NCBI GenBank assembly: GCA_002840155.1
Contig: PGZH01000004.1
Span: forward strand, 186,001-250,000
Length of the DNA: 64,000 nt
Direction: 5' to 3'
Source of the DNA: Gammaproteobacteria bacterium HGW-Gammaproteobacteria-13
Lineage (GTDB): Bacteria; Pseudomonadota; Gammaproteobacteria; Pseudomonadales; Pseudomonadaceae
Positions 36,074-46,149 of the stretch are shown here, piece after piece. The position numbers and the translations under genes were made by a program. The notes under the pieces were generated by a model. The model was not told the DNA's origin. It did no database searches and saw nothing but the letters and a program-made list of their open reading frames with translations. How positions within the stretch are numbered: the stretch's first letter is position 1; each line of letters opens with the position of its first letter.

Positions 36074-36369
36074 AGCCAGGTGTTTACCTTGTCGTATTGG
36101 CAGCTCAGGGCCACGAAAGCGGGGTAATCGACCAGTGTGAGGCGGCTAGGGTGCGCAACGCCGCGGGCCTGGACATCTTCATCCAGGGCATACAGCGCAA
36201 TGGCTTCGGGCATCAGCTCAAGCGCCTGGCGCTGCGCGCTGCCAGCCTGCAAGGCATACACCGCATCACCACAGAGAAGCAGGGCATCCTGGCTACCGAG
36301 CAGGCGCAGGCAGCTGCTCAGGCGGCTATCGGTAAAGGGCGAATGTGAAAGCACGTGCAAGGTAGCCAT
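36070..36369 (-). CDS. tusB: tRNA 2-thiouridine synthesis protein TusB
   Basis: A 99-aa DsrH-type subunit of the TusBCD sulfur relay hexamer. MATLHVLSHSPFTDSRL start and ALLLCGDAVYAL core are typical. The start overlaps the tusC stop (TGATG). Confidence 0.93.
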   Translation of the reverse strand: MATLHVLSHSPFTDSRLSSCLRLLGSQDALLLCGDAVYALQAGSAQRQALELMPEAIALYALDEDVQARGVAHPSRLTLVDYPAFVALSCQYDKVNTWL

Positions 36370-36728
36370 CAGAGCGTAATCACCTGGTCGTAACGGTCAA
36401 TCAAAGCGCTTATCGAGGCGTCATCGAGACGCTCGACTGCAAGACTGCTGGGCTGATCCTGCAGGCCGCGTTCTTCCAGGCTGCGCTGGGCAACATACAG
36501 CGCCTCGACGCCAAACATCGGCAGAGCCTGCAGATTGGCACCGAGGTCTTTCTGCTGCAGGCTGGCCGGCTGCTGTGCACCGCTCAGCTGAAATACCCCG
36601 TCGTCGAGAAACAGCATGGCAATCGGCAAATCGAAGGCGCCACCGGCCAGGGCGATATCCAGCGCTTCCCGCGCACTGGGGCCGGACCAGGGCGCCTGGC
36701 GGCTGATGATCAACAGTGACTTACTCAT
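36369..36728 (-). CDS. tusC: tRNA 2-thiouridine synthesis protein TusC
   Basis: A 119-aa DsrF-type subunit. The start MSKSLLIISRQAPW gives the family length; the frame extends 44 codons upstream into tusD and is rejected. It contains the helical/GAFDLPIAMLFLDDGVFQL segment of DsrE-fold proteins. It begins one base after the tusD stop. Confidence 0.93.
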   Translation of the reverse strand: MSKSLLIISRQAPWSGPSAREALDIALAGGAFDLPIAMLFLDDGVFQLSGAQQPASLQQKDLGANLQALPMFGVEALYVAQRSLEERGLQDQPSSLAVERLDDASISALIDRYDQVITL

Positions 36729-36729
36729 C

Positions 36730-37122
36730 TCAAGGCCCTCCAAAACACACCAGGCGATCCGCCAGCTGCGCCGCTTCGTGCAACTGGCCCAGGCCTGAAA
36801 GCTCCCAAGGCGCATCCAGGTTGGCGGCAGTGCGCGAATACCGCTGCGCTTCGTCGTCATTCAATACGCCACGGCGCAAGGCGGCGGCGATACACACCAC
36901 ACCATCCAGTTGCTGCGCTTGCACAAACTCACGCCATTCACGCGGTAGATCCACTTCATCCTGCGCGCAGACCACATTGCTCGAGGCGCTGTGGACACCG
37001 TCCTGATAGAAGAACAGCCGCACAATCTCATGCCCATCGGCCAATGCCGCCTGGGCAAAACGCAGCGCGCGGCGCGAGGAGGGCGCATGAGGAGGTGAGA
37101 ACAGGGCGATGGCGAACTTCAT
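36730..37122 (-). CDS. tusD: sulfurtransferase TusD
   Basis: A 130-aa DsrE-type subunit that receives sulfur from TusA. The active cysteine is Cys77 in QLDGVVCIAAALRRG. First gene of the tusDCBE-ybiB operon. The start MKFAIALFSPPHA was chosen over a frame 36 codons longer. Confidence 0.93.
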   Translation of the reverse strand: MKFAIALFSPPHAPSSRRALRFAQAALADGHEIVRLFFYQDGVHSASSNVVCAQDEVDLPREWREFVQAQQLDGVVCIAAALRRGVLNDDEAQRYSRTAANLDAPWELSGLGQLHEAAQLADRLVCFGGP

Positions 37123-37169
37123 AGCAAACCTGGCAAGCCAATTTGCCAGAATGATAAAGCCTGAGCCGC

Positions 37170-37200
37170 CAAGATGCGCGCCATCTATGGCCGCCAGGCA
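37170..37200 (+). repeat. possible degenerate tail of the three-hairpin repeat
   Basis: GCGCCATCTATGGCCGCC then AGGCATAAAAAA before a terminator resembles the end of the elements at 6536 and 20722 (GCCATGGATG...CCATAAA). The first two hairpins are absent. Confidence 0.3.
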
Positions 37201-37226
37201 TAAAAAAGCCCGCCGAAGCGGGCTTT
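37201..37226. terminator. terminator downstream of the Bax-inhibitor-1 family gene
   Basis: Stem AAGCCCGC / GCGGGCTT with a 4-base loop. A six-A run on the plus strand gives the U-tract for minus-strand transcription. Confidence 0.88.
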
Positions 37227-37241
37227 GCACAGCAAGTTGAA

Positions 37242-37910
37242 TCAGTCGTCGCTGCCCATGATGCCGAAAATCTGCAGCAGGCTGACGAACAGGTTGTAGA
37301 TCGACACATACAGGCTGATGGTCGCCATGATGTAGTTGCGCTCGCCACCATGGATGATCGCGCTGGTCTGGAACAGGATGCAGGCCGAGGAGAACAGCAC
37401 GAAACCTGCGCTGATCGCCAGTTGCAGGCCGCTGATCTGGAAGAAGAAACCGGCAACCATCGCACCGATCAGCACAAAGAAACCTGCAGTGATAAAGCCA
37501 CTGAGGAAGCTCATGTCCTTGCGGGTGGTCAGCACGTAAGCCGACAGGCCGCAGAACACCAGGGCCGTCATGGCGAAGGCTGAGCTGACTACTTCAGCAC
37601 CGTTGGCCATGCCCATGTAGCGATTGAGGATCGGGCCGAGGGTGTAGCCCATAAAGCCGGTCAGGGCGAGGGTCGAAACCAGGCCCCAGGCCGAGTTACG
37701 CAGTTTGGCGGTGAGGAAGAACAGGCCGTAAAAGCCGATCAGCACCACGAAGATATTTGGATAAGGCACATTGGCACGCTGCGCGATGTACGCCACCAGG
37801 CCGCTGAAGGCCAGAGTGATGGCCAGCAGGCCATAAGTGTTGCGCAGGACGCGGCTGACTTCTTGCTGCTCAACCTGCGTGTGGTCAAGTGCATAATTGT
37901 GTTCGTTCAT
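37242..37910 (-). CDS. Bax inhibitor-1/YccA family membrane protein
   Basis: A 222-aa inner-membrane protein with seven predicted helices, starting [20 protein letters not shown] after a GGAGTGTCGCC site. BI-1/YccA proteins (E. coli YccA modulates FtsH) are thought to be pH-sensitive calcium leak channels. The conserved acidic C-terminus is represented by the terminal GSDD. It lies at the usual place between the tus genes and a tRNA-Ser. Confidence 0.9.
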   Translation of the reverse strand: MNEHNYALDHTQVEQQEVSRVLRNTYGLLAITLAFSGLVAYIAQRANVPYPNIFVVLIGFYGLFFLTAKLRNSAWGLVSTLALTGFMGYTLGPILNRYMGMANGAEVVSSAFAMTALVFCGLSAYVLTTRKDMSFLSGFITAGFFVLIGAMVAGFFFQISGLQLAISAGFVLFSSACILFQTSAIIHGGERNYIMATISLYVSIYNLFVSLLQIFGIMGSDD

Positions 37911-37997
37911 GGCGACACTCCTGAAATGGCTGATGGTTCCGTGACCAAGGTCAGGCCCGATCATAGCAGAGGCAGATAAAGAGCCAATACGCAGAGT

Positions 37998-38025
37998 TTG
38001 ACAGCGTGTTGCGTTCGGGTAAGAT
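37998..38025 (+). promoter_or_regulatory. sigma-70 promoter of tRNA-Ser
   Basis: TTGACA, 16-base spacer, TAAGAT, then a GC-rich stretch; 17 bases before the tRNA. Confidence 0.7.
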
Positions 38026-38042
38026 TGCCGCCCGCAATCGCC

Positions 38043-38132
38043 GGAAGCGTGGCAGAGCGGTTGAATGCAACGGTCTTGAAAACCGTCGAAGGGGAAACTC
38101 TTCCGTGAGTTCGAATCTCACCGCTTCCGCCA
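38043..38132 (+). tRNA. tRNA-Ser (anticodon TGA)
   Basis: A 90-nt class II tRNA. Acceptor GGAAGCG pairs with CGCTTCC, discriminator G, encoded CCA. Anticodon loop CTTGAAA reads UCA codons. Long variable arm GTCGAAGGGGAAACTCTTCC region, and TTCGAAT T-loop. Confidence 0.97.
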
Positions 38133-38271
38133 AATTCCTCTGGCCGTCACCCTAGCGCACAGTTTTATTGGCGCTTGCATTTTGACGGTTATGCGCCAAG
38201 CTGGGTTTACAAATCTCCAGCCTTCCAACCCAACCAGCCGCTTTTAGCGACTGATGCAAACGGGGTGTCGC

Positions 38272-38916
38272 TTGATCAGGGTGCTAGTTGTTGATGACCA
38301 CGACCTGGTACGTACCGGCATCACCCGTATGCTGGCTGATATCGACGGCTTGCATGTAGTGGGTCAAGCCGAGTCCGGCGAAGAATCCCTGAAGAAAGCC
38401 CGCGAGCTGAAGCCCGACGTTGTTCTGATGGACATCAAGATGCCGGGCATCGGCGGCCTCGAAGCCACGCGTAAACTGATTCGCAGCCATCCCGACCTTA
38501 AAGTCGTCGCGGTTACCGTGTGCGAAGAAGACCCATTCCCCACGCGCTTGCTGCAGGCCGGCGCCGCCGGTTACCTGACCAAGGGCGCCGCGCTGGAAGA
38601 AATGGTTCAGGCCATCCGCATGGTGTTCAGCGGCCAGCGTTATATCAGCCCGCAGATTGCCCAACAGCTGGCGCTCAAGTCGTTCCAGCCGCAGAGCAGC
38701 AATTCGCCTTTCGACTTGCTGTCCGAGCGTGAAATTCAGATCGCCCTGATGATCGCCGGCTGCCAGAAGGTTCAGGCCATCTCCGACAAGCTCTGCCTGT
38801 CGCCGAAAACCGTGAATACCTACCGCTATCGCATCTTCGAAAAGCTGTCGATCACCAGCGATGTCGAGCTGGCCCTGCTGGCCGTGCGCCACGGCATGAT
38901 TGATGCCAGCAGCTGA
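38272..38916 (+). CDS. gacA: response regulator GacA (UvrY family)
   Basis: A 214-aa two-component regulator that, phosphorylated by GacS, activates the small RNAs that antagonise RsmA. The receiver domain has Asp54 in [10 protein letters not shown]. The C-terminal LuxR/FixJ helix-turn-helix is at ~150-200 ([38 protein letters not shown]). The start is a TTG, giving exactly the usual GacA length and the [17 protein letters not shown]-terminus. Overlaps uvrC by 14 bases, the conserved gacA-uvrC operon. Confidence 0.96.
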   Translation: MIRVLVVDDHDLVRTGITRMLADIDGLHVVGQAESGEESLKKARELKPDVVLMDIKMPGIGGLEATRKLIRSHPDLKVVAVTVCEEDPFPTRLLQAGAAGYLTKGAALEEMVQAIRMVFSGQRYISPQIAQQLALKSFQPQSSNSPFDLLSEREIQIALMIAGCQKVQAISDKLCLSPKTVNTYRYRIFEKLSITSDVELALLAVRHGMIDASS

Positions 38917-40750
38917 CGACAGCCGCGCCGCCTTCGATTCCAGCGCGTTTCTCTCCACCTGCAGCGGTCGCCCTGGCGTGTACCGCATGTTCGATGTGGA
39001 CGCCAAGCTGCTCTATGTCGGCAAAGCCAAAAACCTGAAAAAGCGCCTGGCCAGCTATTTCCGCCAGAGCGGCTTAGCGCCGAAGACCGCCGCCCTGGTG
39101 GGCCGAATCGCGCAGATCGAAACCACCATTACCGCCAACGAAACCGAAGCCCTGCTGCTTGAACAGACACTGATCAAGGAATGGCGTCCGCCGTACAACA
39201 TCCTGCTGCGCGACGATAAGTCCTATCCCTACGTGTTTCTTTCCGACGGTGACTTCCCGCGCCTAAGCATTCACCGTGGGGCGAAAAAGCAGAAGGGCCG
39301 TTACTTCGGCCCCTATCCCAGCGCCGGTGCCCTTCGCGAAAGCCTCAACCTGCTGCAGAAGACTTTTCTGGTGCGCCAGTGCGAGGACAGCTTCTACAAA
39401 AACCGCACGCGCCCCTGCCTGCAGTACCAGATCAAACGCTGTAAAGGCCCCTGTGTCGGCCTGGTAGAGCCCGCCGAATATGCCGATGACGTACGCCACT
39501 CGGTGATGTTTCTTGAGGGGCGCAGCAATGCCCTGACCGATGAGCTGTCCAGCGGTATGCAGGCTGCCGCTATGGCCCTCGATTTTGAGCGGGCGGCCGG
39601 GTTGCGCGACCAGATATCGCTGCTGCGCCGGGTACAGGATCAGCAAAGCATGGAAGGCGGTACCGGTGATGTGGACGTGGTCGCCGCCATGGTCAACCCA
39701 GGCGGCGCGTGCGTGCATTTGATCAGCGTGCGCGGTGGCCGGGTGCTTGGCAGCAAGAACTTCTTCCCACAGGTGGCCATTGAGGAGGAGGGCAGTGGCG
39801 TACTGCTGGCCTTCCTCGCGCAGTATTACTTGAGCAGTCAGGAACGCGACCTGCCGAGCGAGCTGATCGTCAATGCGCAGCACGAAGATTTCCCCACGCT
39901 GATCGCCGCCATTGATGAGCTGCGCGGGCGCGAACTGAGCATCAGCTACCGCGTACGCGGCACCCGCGCGCGCTGGCAACAGTTGGCCGTGACCAATGCC
40001 GAGCAGGCCCTAGCTGCGCGCCTGGCTAACCGGCAGCACGTTGCCGCACGCTTTGATGCACTGGCACTGGCACTGGCGCTGGATATGGATGAAGTGCCGC
40101 AGCGCCTGGAGTGTTTTGACATCAGCCACTCCAGTGGTGAGGCGACGGTCGCCTCCTGCGTGGTGTTCGGCCCCGAAGGCCCACTCAAGTCCGATTACCG
40201 CCGCTACAACATCGAAGGCGTTACGCCTGGCGACGATTACGCGGCCATGCATCAGGCGCTGACCCGGCGCTTCAGCAAGATCAAGGATGGCGAAGGCAAG
40301 CTGCCGGACATCCTTCTGGTCGATGGTGGTAAAGGCCAGCTGGCCATGGCCCGTGAAGTACTTGAAGAGCTGTCAGTGCCTGACCTGATCCTGCTTGGCG
40401 TGGCCAAGGGCACCACGCGCAAGCCGGGTTTGGAAACCCTGTACCTGAATGATGCAGCCCATGAATTCACCCTGCCGGGTAATTCGCCGGCCTTGCATCT
40501 GATTCAGCAGATTCGCGATGAATCGCACCGTTTTGCCATTACCGGCCACCGCGCCCGCCGTGGCAAAACCCGCCGCACCTCGACCCTGGAGGAGGTTGCT
40601 GGCGTAGGGCCCAAGCGCCGGCGCGAGCTGCTCAACCACTTCGGTGGGCTGCAAGAATTATCCCGCGCGAGCATCGAAGAAATCGCCAAAGCACCTGGGA
40701 TCAGTAAAAAACTCGCCGAGTTGATTTATGCGGCCCTGCACAGTGAGTAG
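38903..40750 (+). CDS. uvrC: excinuclease ABC subunit C
   Basis: A 615-aa nucleotide-excision-repair nuclease that cuts both sides of a lesion. The N-terminal GIY-YIG domain is in [20 protein letters not shown]; then a UVR coiled coil that contacts UvrB, the RNase H-like 5' nuclease ([30 protein letters not shown]) and C-terminal helix-hairpin-helix pairs ([18 protein letters not shown]). The start ATG lies within gacA; a TTG one codon upstream is also possible. Confidence 0.96.
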   Translation: MPAADDSRAAFDSSAFLSTCSGRPGVYRMFDVDAKLLYVGKAKNLKKRLASYFRQSGLAPKTAALVGRIAQIETTITANETEALLLEQTLIKEWRPPYNILLRDDKSYPYVFLSDGDFPRLSIHRGAKKQKGRYFGPYPSAGALRESLNLLQKTFLVRQCEDSFYKNRTRPCLQYQIKRCKGPCVGLVEPAEYADDVRHSVMFLEGRSNALTDELSSGMQAAAMALDFERAAGLRDQISLLRRVQDQQSMEGGTGDVDVVAAMVNPGGACVHLISVRGGRVLGSKNFFPQVAIEEEGSGVLLAFLAQYYLSSQERDLPSELIVNAQHEDFPTLIAAIDELRGRELSISYRVRGTRARWQQLAVTNAEQALAARLANRQHVAARFDALALALALDMDEVPQRLECFDISHSSGEATVASCVVFGPEGPLKSDYRRYNIEGVTPGDDYAAMHQALTRRFSKIKDGEGKLPDILLVDGGKGQLAMAREVLEELSVPDLILLGVAKGTTRKPGLETLYLNDAAHEFTLPGNSPALHLIQQIRDESHRFAITGHRARRGKTRRTSTLEEVAGVGPKRRRELLNHFGGLQELSRASIEEIAKAPGISKKLAELIYAALHSE

Positions 40751-40783
40751 AATGCCGACTCTCTTTACCGCCAAGTTGTGTCG

Positions 40784-41344
40784 ATGAATATCCCCAACCT
40801 GCTGACCGTGCTCCGCGTATTGCTGATTCCGGTGTTTATTCTGCTGTTCTACCTTCCCTTCAGTTGGAGCTATTGGGCCGCTAGCGCGGTGTTTTCAGTC
40901 GCAGCTGCCACCGACTGGCTGGATGGTTACCTGGCCCGGCGCTGGGAACAGAGCACACCTTTCGGGGCTTTCCTCGACCCGGTTGCCGACAAGCTGATGG
41001 TGGCGGTTGCCCTGGTATTGCTGGTGGCTGAACACGCCAATCTCTGGCTGACCCTGTCTGCGGCGATCATCATAGGTCGCGAAATCGTGGTGTCGGCGCT
41101 GCGTGAATGGATGGCAGAGCTGGGCGCCCGCGCGCATGTTGCCGTATCCAAACTGGCCAAGTGGAAAACCGCCGCGCAGATGGTCGCCCTGGTGATTTTG
41201 CTGGCCAATCCGCCGATTTTTACCGCCTGGGTTGTGTTTGGTTATGCGCTGTTGATCATTGCGGCGGTACTCACCCTGTGGTCCATGGCGCAGTACCTGC
41301 TAGCCGCATGGCCACACCTGCGAATCACCTCGGAAAAGAAATAA
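40784..41344 (+). CDS. pgsA: CDP-diacylglycerol--glycerol-3-phosphate 3-phosphatidyltransferase
   Basis: A 186-aa inner-membrane enzyme making phosphatidylglycerol phosphate. The CDP-alcohol phosphotransferase motif [20 protein letters not shown] followed by VADK has all three aspartates. The start [16 protein letters not shown] is used; a GTG two codons upstream is in frame. It follows uvrC by 33 bases. Confidence 0.96.
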   Translation: MNIPNLLTVLRVLLIPVFILLFYLPFSWSYWAASAVFSVAAATDWLDGYLARRWEQSTPFGAFLDPVADKLMVAVALVLLVAEHANLWLTLSAAIIIGREIVVSALREWMAELGARAHVAVSKLAKWKTAAQMVALVILLANPPIFTAWVVFGYALLIIAAVLTLWSMAQYLLAAWPHLRITSEKK

Positions 41345-41363
41345 GCTTTTTTGAATCAAGGGG

Positions 41364-41391
41364 TTGACGGGCCGTTCTGAAGCTATAGAAT
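41364..41391 (+). promoter_or_regulatory. sigma-70 promoter of the tRNA-Gly/Cys/Leu cluster
   Basis: TTGACG, 16-base spacer, TAGAAT, then a GC-rich discriminator GGCGGCCG, 20 bases before tRNA-Gly: the stringent-type layout usual for stable RNA. Confidence 0.7.
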
Positions 41392-41411
41392 GGCGGCCGT
41401 CAGCACGACAA

Positions 41412-41487
<76 letters not shown>

Positions 41488-41526
41488 TTTTCAACGGGCC
41501 GTTTTACACGGTCCGTTTAGTTTCAA

Positions 41527-41600
41527 GGCTGAGTAGCAGAGTGGTTATGCACCGGATTGCAAATCCGTGAACGCCGGTTCGATTCCGACCTCAGCCTCCA
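41527..41600 (+). tRNA. tRNA-Cys (anticodon GCA)
   Basis: 74 nt, acceptor GGCTGAG / CTCAGCC, encoded CCA after discriminator T; anticodon loop ATTGCAAAT; T-loop TTCGATT. Confidence 0.97.
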
Positions 41601-41604
41601 ATTA

Positions 41605-41643
41605 GAAAAGCCTCGTAGATCACTGATTTACGAGGCTTTTTCA
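41605..41643 (+). terminator. terminator after tRNA-Cys
   Basis: Stem AAAGCCTCGTA / TACGAGGCTTT with a T5 tract, before tRNA-Leu, which may still receive read-through. Confidence 0.85.
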
Positions 41644-41712
41644 TTTAAGCTTGAAACCTTGCGAGGCATCCAAGGGCTGTATATAGTCCAAGCCTCGCAA
41701 CGCAGCGCTACC

Positions 41713-41799
41713 GCCCGAATGGCGAAATCGGTAGACGCAAGGGACTTAAAATCCCTCGAGGGTAACCTCGTGCCGGTTCGACCCCGGCTTCGGGCACCA
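41713..41799 (+). tRNA. tRNA-Leu (anticodon TAA)
   Basis: An 87-nt class II tRNA. Acceptor GCCCGAA / TTCGGGC, encoded CCA; anticodon loop ACTTAAAAT; long variable arm CTCGAGGGTAACCTCGT. Confidence 0.97.
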
Positions 41800-41843
41800 T
41801 GTATATGATTTCAGATGTTCGCCCGCGAACCTGAAATCCACTA

Positions 41844-41870
41844 AGACCGGCTTTCGTAGCCGGTTTTTTT
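41844..41870 (+). terminator. terminator after tRNA-Leu
   Basis: Stem ACCGGC / GCCGGT with a 7-base loop and T7 tract. Confidence 0.88.
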
Positions 41871-41979
41871 GTGCCCGGAATTTGTACATCTGGCGCTGTC
41901 ATCCGAGCGTCTTCCGCATGTCATACGCCTGCCATCTGCTTTAGCTGCAATCGCGGTAACTCAGTGAGGAGTGCAGGCG

Positions 41980-43341
41980 ATGCGGATTTGTGTGATTGGC
42001 GCAGGCTATGTAGGGCTGGTATCGGCGGCCTGTTTTGCCGAGATGGGCAATCGGGTGATCTGCGTTGAGCGCGATGCGCAGCGTGTGGCACGGCTTGCCC
42101 GTGGCCAGTCACCGATTTACGAGCCTGGGCTGGAGGCCATGCTGCAAACGCATCTGAGTAGCGCTCAGCTGAGTTTCAGCCAGCACCTGCATGAAGGCAT
42201 CAAGCAGGCCGAGATCATTTTTATCGCCGTCGGCACGCCGAGCGGGGAGGATGGCTCGGCGGACTTGTCGCATGTCCTGGCTGTGGCCGACGAGCTGGGC
42301 GATCAGCTTGAGCAGAGCTGCGTGGTGGTGAATAAATCCACGGTGCCGGTCGGCACAGCCGGGCGTGTTGCCCAGCGCATCAACAGTCGCTTGAGCAAAC
42401 GCGGCAAGCGCTTTGCGGTGACGCTGGCGAGCAACCCGGAATTTCTCAAGGAAGGTTCGGCGATTGACGACTTTATGCGCCCTGATCGAGTGATTGTCGG
42501 CTGCGATGAACCCCGGGGCCATGAGCTTTTACGCCGTCTGTATGCGCCGTTTCTGCGCAATCACGAGCGCTTATTATGCATGGGCCTGCGCGCGGCAGAG
42601 TTCAGCAAATATGCCGCCAACGCCTTTCTGGCCACCAAGATTTCCTTTATCAACGAAATGGCCAGTCTATGTGCGCGCCTGGATGTTGATATCGAAGATG
42701 TACGCCGCGGCATCGGCAGCGACAAGCGCATTGGCACTCACTTTATCTACGCAGGTTGCGGCTATGGCGGCTCGTGCTTCCCCAAGGATGTACGGGCGCT
42801 GATTCGCTGCGCAGAGCAGGAGGGCATTGAACCCGGCATCCTGCGCGCAGTCGAAGCCCGTAACGCATTGCAGAAAACCCTGTTGTTCCAGGCGCTGCGT
42901 GAGCATTTCTCCGGCTATTGGCAAGGGCGAGTGGTGGCGCTGTGGGGCCTGGCCTTCAAACCAGGCACTGATGATCTGCGTGAAGCGCCCAGCCTGGTTC
43001 TACTGGATGCCTTGTTGGCAGCTGGCGTCAGCGTTCAGGCGTGCGACCCGGTTGCTACAACGGCTCTGGCAGAGCGCTACGGCCAGGCGATCAGCAGCGG
43101 CCAGCTGCGCTTGAGCACCTCGCCGTATAGTGTTGTTGAAGGCGCGGATGCACTGGTGTTGGTCACTGAATGGAAGCAATTCCGCCAGCCCGACTTCGCG
43201 CGCATTCGTGGCTTGATGCGCATGCCTGTGCTGTTTGACGGGCGTAATATCTACGATGCCGCGCAGTTGGCTGAGCTGGGTTTTCTCTACCGAGGCATTG
43301 GTCGCCCCGCGCAGGGGCATTGTAAGGCCAGTGCAGCCTGA
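41980..43341 (+). CDS. ugd: UDP-glucose 6-dehydrogenase
   Basis: A 453-aa NAD-dependent enzyme oxidising UDP-glucose to UDP-glucuronate, used for lipid A modification with aminoarabinose and for exopolysaccharides. N-terminal Rossmann motif GAGYVGLVSAACFAEMG; catalytic nucleophile Cys266 in GYGGSCFPKDVRAL; WGLAFKPGTDDLREAP in the C-terminal domain. The ATG at 41980 is preferred to an in-frame GTG three codons upstream, with GTGAGGAG as ribosome site. galU, which makes its substrate, follows 46 bases later. Confidence 0.96.
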   Translation: MRICVIGAGYVGLVSAACFAEMGNRVICVERDAQRVARLARGQSPIYEPGLEAMLQTHLSSAQLSFSQHLHEGIKQAEIIFIAVGTPSGEDGSADLSHVLAVADELGDQLEQSCVVVNKSTVPVGTAGRVAQRINSRLSKRGKRFAVTLASNPEFLKEGSAIDDFMRPDRVIVGCDEPRGHELLRRLYAPFLRNHERLLCMGLRAAEFSKYAANAFLATKISFINEMASLCARLDVDIEDVRRGIGSDKRIGTHFIYAGCGYGGSCFPKDVRALIRCAEQEGIEPGILRAVEARNALQKTLLFQALREHFSGYWQGRVVALWGLAFKPGTDDLREAPSLVLLDALLAAGVSVQACDPVATTALAERYGQAISSGQLRLSTSPYSVVEGADALVLVTEWKQFRQPDFARIRGLMRMPVLFDGRNIYDAAQLAELGFLYRGIGRPAQGHCKASAA

Positions 43342-43387
43342 TAAACTGCGCACGCGATTTTCACCCCCCATCTTCCCAAGGTCTCCC

Positions 43388-44227
43388 ATGATCAAGAAAT
43401 GCTTGTTCCCAGCAGCCGGTTACGGCACCCGTTTTCTGCCAGCCACCAAGGCTATGCCCAAGGAAATGCTGCCGATTGTGAACAAGCCGCTGATCCAATA
43501 CGGCGTCGAAGAGGCGCTGGAAGCCGGGTTGACGGAAATTGCCATGATCACTGGCCGCGGCAAACGCGCCCTGGAAGATCACTTCGACATCAGCTACGAG
43601 CTTGAGCACCAGATCCGCGACACTGACAAGGAAAAATACCTGGTTGGCATCCGCCGTCTGATCGACGAGTGCACCTTTTCCTACACCCGTCAGGTGGAGA
43701 TGAAAGGCCTGGGCCACGCCATTCTCTGTGGCCGCCCGCTGATTGGTGATGAGCCATTCGCCGTAGTGCTGGCCGATGACCTGTGCCTGAACCTGGACGG
43801 CGATGCGGTACTGACGCAGATGGTCAAGCTGTACAACCAGTTCCGCTGCTCGATTGTGGCCATCCAAGAAGTGCCGCCAGAAGAGACCCACAAATATGGC
43901 GTGATCTCCGGCGAGATGATTCGTGACGACATCTACCGGGTCAACAGCATGGTCGAGAAGCCACGTCCGGAAGATGCGCCGTCGAACCTGGCGATTATCG
44001 GTCGCTATATCCTCACCCCGGATATTTTCGAACTGATCGAGCAGACCGAGCCTGGCAAAGGCGGAGAAATCCAGATCACCGACGCACTGATGAAGCAGGC
44101 GCAGAACGGCTGCGTGATGGCCTATAAGTTCAAGGGCAAGCGCTTCGATTGCGGCGGTGCTGAAGGCTATATCGAGGCCACCAACTTCTGCTTCGAGAAC
44201 CTCTACAAAACCGGCAAGGCCTATTGA
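43388..44227 (+). CDS. galU: UTP--glucose-1-phosphate uridylyltransferase
   Basis: A 279-aa nucleotidyltransferase making UDP-glucose. N-terminal FPAAGYGTRFLPATKAMPKE holds the nucleotide-binding loop and catalytic Lys. VLADDLCLN is the metal-binding region, and VEKPRPEDAPSNLAIIGRYI completes the fold. The longer frame overlapping ugd is rejected: the ATG at 43388 follows AAGGTCTCCC and gives the family length. Confidence 0.97.
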   Translation: MIKKCLFPAAGYGTRFLPATKAMPKEMLPIVNKPLIQYGVEEALEAGLTEIAMITGRGKRALEDHFDISYELEHQIRDTDKEKYLVGIRRLIDECTFSYTRQVEMKGLGHAILCGRPLIGDEPFAVVLADDLCLNLDGDAVLTQMVKLYNQFRCSIVAIQEVPPEETHKYGVISGEMIRDDIYRVNSMVEKPRPEDAPSNLAIIGRYILTPDIFELIEQTEPGKGGEIQITDALMKQAQNGCVMAYKFKGKRFDCGGAEGYIEATNFCFENLYKTGKAY

Positions 44228-44247
44228 TTTGGCTTCTAGCGCGGTAA

Positions 44248-44276
44248 CACACAGCCACCTTCGGGTGGCTGTGTGC
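44248..44276. terminator. bidirectional terminator between galU and the VOC gene
   Basis: A 12-bp stem CACACAGCCACC / GGTGGCTGTGTG with a TTCG loop, between convergent genes. T-tract weak. Confidence 0.75.
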
Positions 44277-44278
44277 AT

Positions 44279-44704
44279 TCAGGGCAACGGCATATGCTCG
44301 GCGCCAGGTCCTAATGGCTGGCCGTAGCTGAACTCCACATAGTTGCCTGCCGGGTCACGCAGGCCGCAGTAGTAGCCAACGGGGGAGGGCTCATCACGCG
44401 GCTCCCAGACCAGGCAGCCGGCAGCCCTTGCTTGCGCGGCAAGGCTATCGACCTGCTCGCGACTTTCCAGAGCAAAGCCAAAGTGGCTGTAGTCATCTGC
44501 AGCCAGTTGACGATCCTGCCCGCCGGGCATGATCACGAAGATAAAGCTGTGCTCCTTGCCGGGCTCGGCCATCCAGACAATCTTTGAACCTTTGCCGGCA
44601 CGCTGGTGAATCACCCGCATCGCACAGAACTGCTCATAAAAGGCTACACACGCATCCAAGTCAGGTACGTGCAAGGCCAGATGAGTAAGGGTAGGGCGCA
44701 TCAT
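44279..44704 (-). CDS. VOC (glyoxalase/dioxygenase superfamily) protein
   Basis: A 141-aa protein with paired beta-alpha-beta-beta-beta modules: LTHLALHVPDLDACVAFYEQ at the N-terminus and HFGFALES...GLRDPAGNYVEFSYG at the C-terminus. The His and Glu of these segments are in metal-ligand positions. It has the length of lactoylglutathione lyase-like proteins, and the neighbouring gor makes a glutathione-related role plausible, but this is only inference. AGGAGAACA precedes tandem ATG codons. Confidence 0.8.
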   Translation of the reverse strand: MMRPTLTHLALHVPDLDACVAFYEQFCAMRVIHQRAGKGSKIVWMAEPGKEHSFIFVIMPGGQDRQLAADDYSHFGFALESREQVDSLAAQARAAGCLVWEPRDEPSPVGYYCGLRDPAGNYVEFSYGQPLGPGAEHMPLP

Positions 44705-44783
44705 TGTTCTCCTGTTCCGCATGCTTCAAGTTTAGGCACTGGCGCGCCTTGGGGTATGCTGGCGGCCTGTTCTGGAGGCTGAA

Positions 44784-46142
44784 ATGACCTACGACTTCGA
44801 CCTGTTTGTGATCGGCGCCGGTTCCGGCGGTGTTCGGGCTGCGCGCTTTGCCGCTGGTTACGGTGCCCGTGTGGCGGTTGCCGAAAGCCGCTACCTCGGC
44901 GGCACCTGCGTCAACGTGGGTTGCGTACCGAAGAAGCTGCTGGTCTACGGCGCGCACTTCGCCGACGACTTCGAGCAGGCGCAGGGCTTCGGCTGGTCGC
45001 TGGGTGAGGCCAGCTTCGATTGGTCGACCCTGATCAGCAACAAGAATCGTGAAATCGAGCGGCTCAACGGCATCTACCGCAACCTGCTGGTGGGCAGCGG
45101 GGTGACCTTGCTGGAAGGCCACGCGCGGATTGTTGATGAGCACAGCGTTGAGCTGGGCGGTAAACGCTACAGTGCCAAGCACATCCTGATCGCCACTGGC
45201 GGCTGGCCGCAGATTCCTGAAATACCGGGGCATGAACATGCCATCGGCTCGAACGAAGTCTTCTTCCTTGAGCAGCTGCCCAAGCGGGTGCTCGTGGTGG
45301 GCGGCGGTTATATCGCCGTGGAATTCGCCTCAATCTTTAACGGTATGGGGGCAAAGACCTCGCTGCTGTACCGCGGCGAGCTGTTCCTACGCGGCTTTGA
45401 TGGCGCTGTGCGCCGACACTTGCAGGAAGAATTGAGCAAGCGCGGCGTGGATTTGCAATTCAACAGCGATATCGCCCGCATCGACAAACAGGCCGATGGC
45501 AGCCTGCTGGCTACCCTCAAGGATGGTCGCGTGCTTGCGGCCGACTGTATCTTCTACGCCACCGGACGCCGGCCGATGTTGGATAACCTGGGCCTGGAAA
45601 ACACCCACGTACAGCTTGATGAACGCGGCTTTATCAAGGTCGATGAGCAGTATCAGACCAGCACGCCGTCAATCCTCGCGATTGGCGATGTGATCGGCCG
45701 CGTTCAGCTGACGCCCGTTGCGCTGGCTGAAGGCATGGCCGTGGCCAGGCGCCTGTTCAAGCCAGAGCAATACCGCAAAGTCGACTATCGGATGATCCCG
45801 ACGGCAGTCTTCAGCCTGCCGAATATCGGCACGGTCGGGCTCAGTGAAGAGCAGGCGAAGGAGGAGGGCTACAACGTTCAGATATTCGAAAGCCGCTTCC
45901 GGCCGATGAAACTGACCATGACTGAAAGCCAGGAACGCACCCTGATGAAACTGGTGGTAGATGCTGCCACAGACCGCGTGCTGGGTTGCCATATGGTCGG
46001 CCCGGACGCTGGAGAAATCGTGCAGGGGTTGGCTGTGGCGCTTAAAGCCGGCGCGACCAAGCAACTATTCGATGAAACCATCGGTGTGCACCCAACGGCC
46101 GCCGAAGAGTTTGTCACTATGCGTACTCCTGTGTCGTCCTGA
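44784..46142 (+). CDS. gor: glutathione-disulfide reductase
   Basis: A 452-aa FAD/NADPH enzyme keeping glutathione reduced. FAD motif [17 protein letters not shown]; redox disulfide CVNVGC (Cys42/Cys47); NADPH motif [18 protein letters not shown]-terminal catalytic HPTAAEEF at the dimer interface. The order galU-VOC-gor is conserved in pseudomonads. Confidence 0.97.
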   Translation: MTYDFDLFVIGAGSGGVRAARFAAGYGARVAVAESRYLGGTCVNVGCVPKKLLVYGAHFADDFEQAQGFGWSLGEASFDWSTLISNKNREIERLNGIYRNLLVGSGVTLLEGHARIVDEHSVELGGKRYSAKHILIATGGWPQIPEIPGHEHAIGSNEVFFLEQLPKRVLVVGGGYIAVEFASIFNGMGAKTSLLYRGELFLRGFDGAVRRHLQEELSKRGVDLQFNSDIARIDKQADGSLLATLKDGRVLAADCIFYATGRRPMLDNLGLENTHVQLDERGFIKVDEQYQTSTPSILAIGDVIGRVQLTPVALAEGMAVARRLFKPEQYRKVDYRMIPTAVFSLPNIGTVGLSEEQAKEEGYNVQIFESRFRPMKLTMTESQERTLMKLVVDAATDRVLGCHMVGPDAGEIVQGLAVALKAGATKQLFDETIGVHPTAAEEFVTMRTPVSS

Positions 46143-46149
46143 GGTCAGC

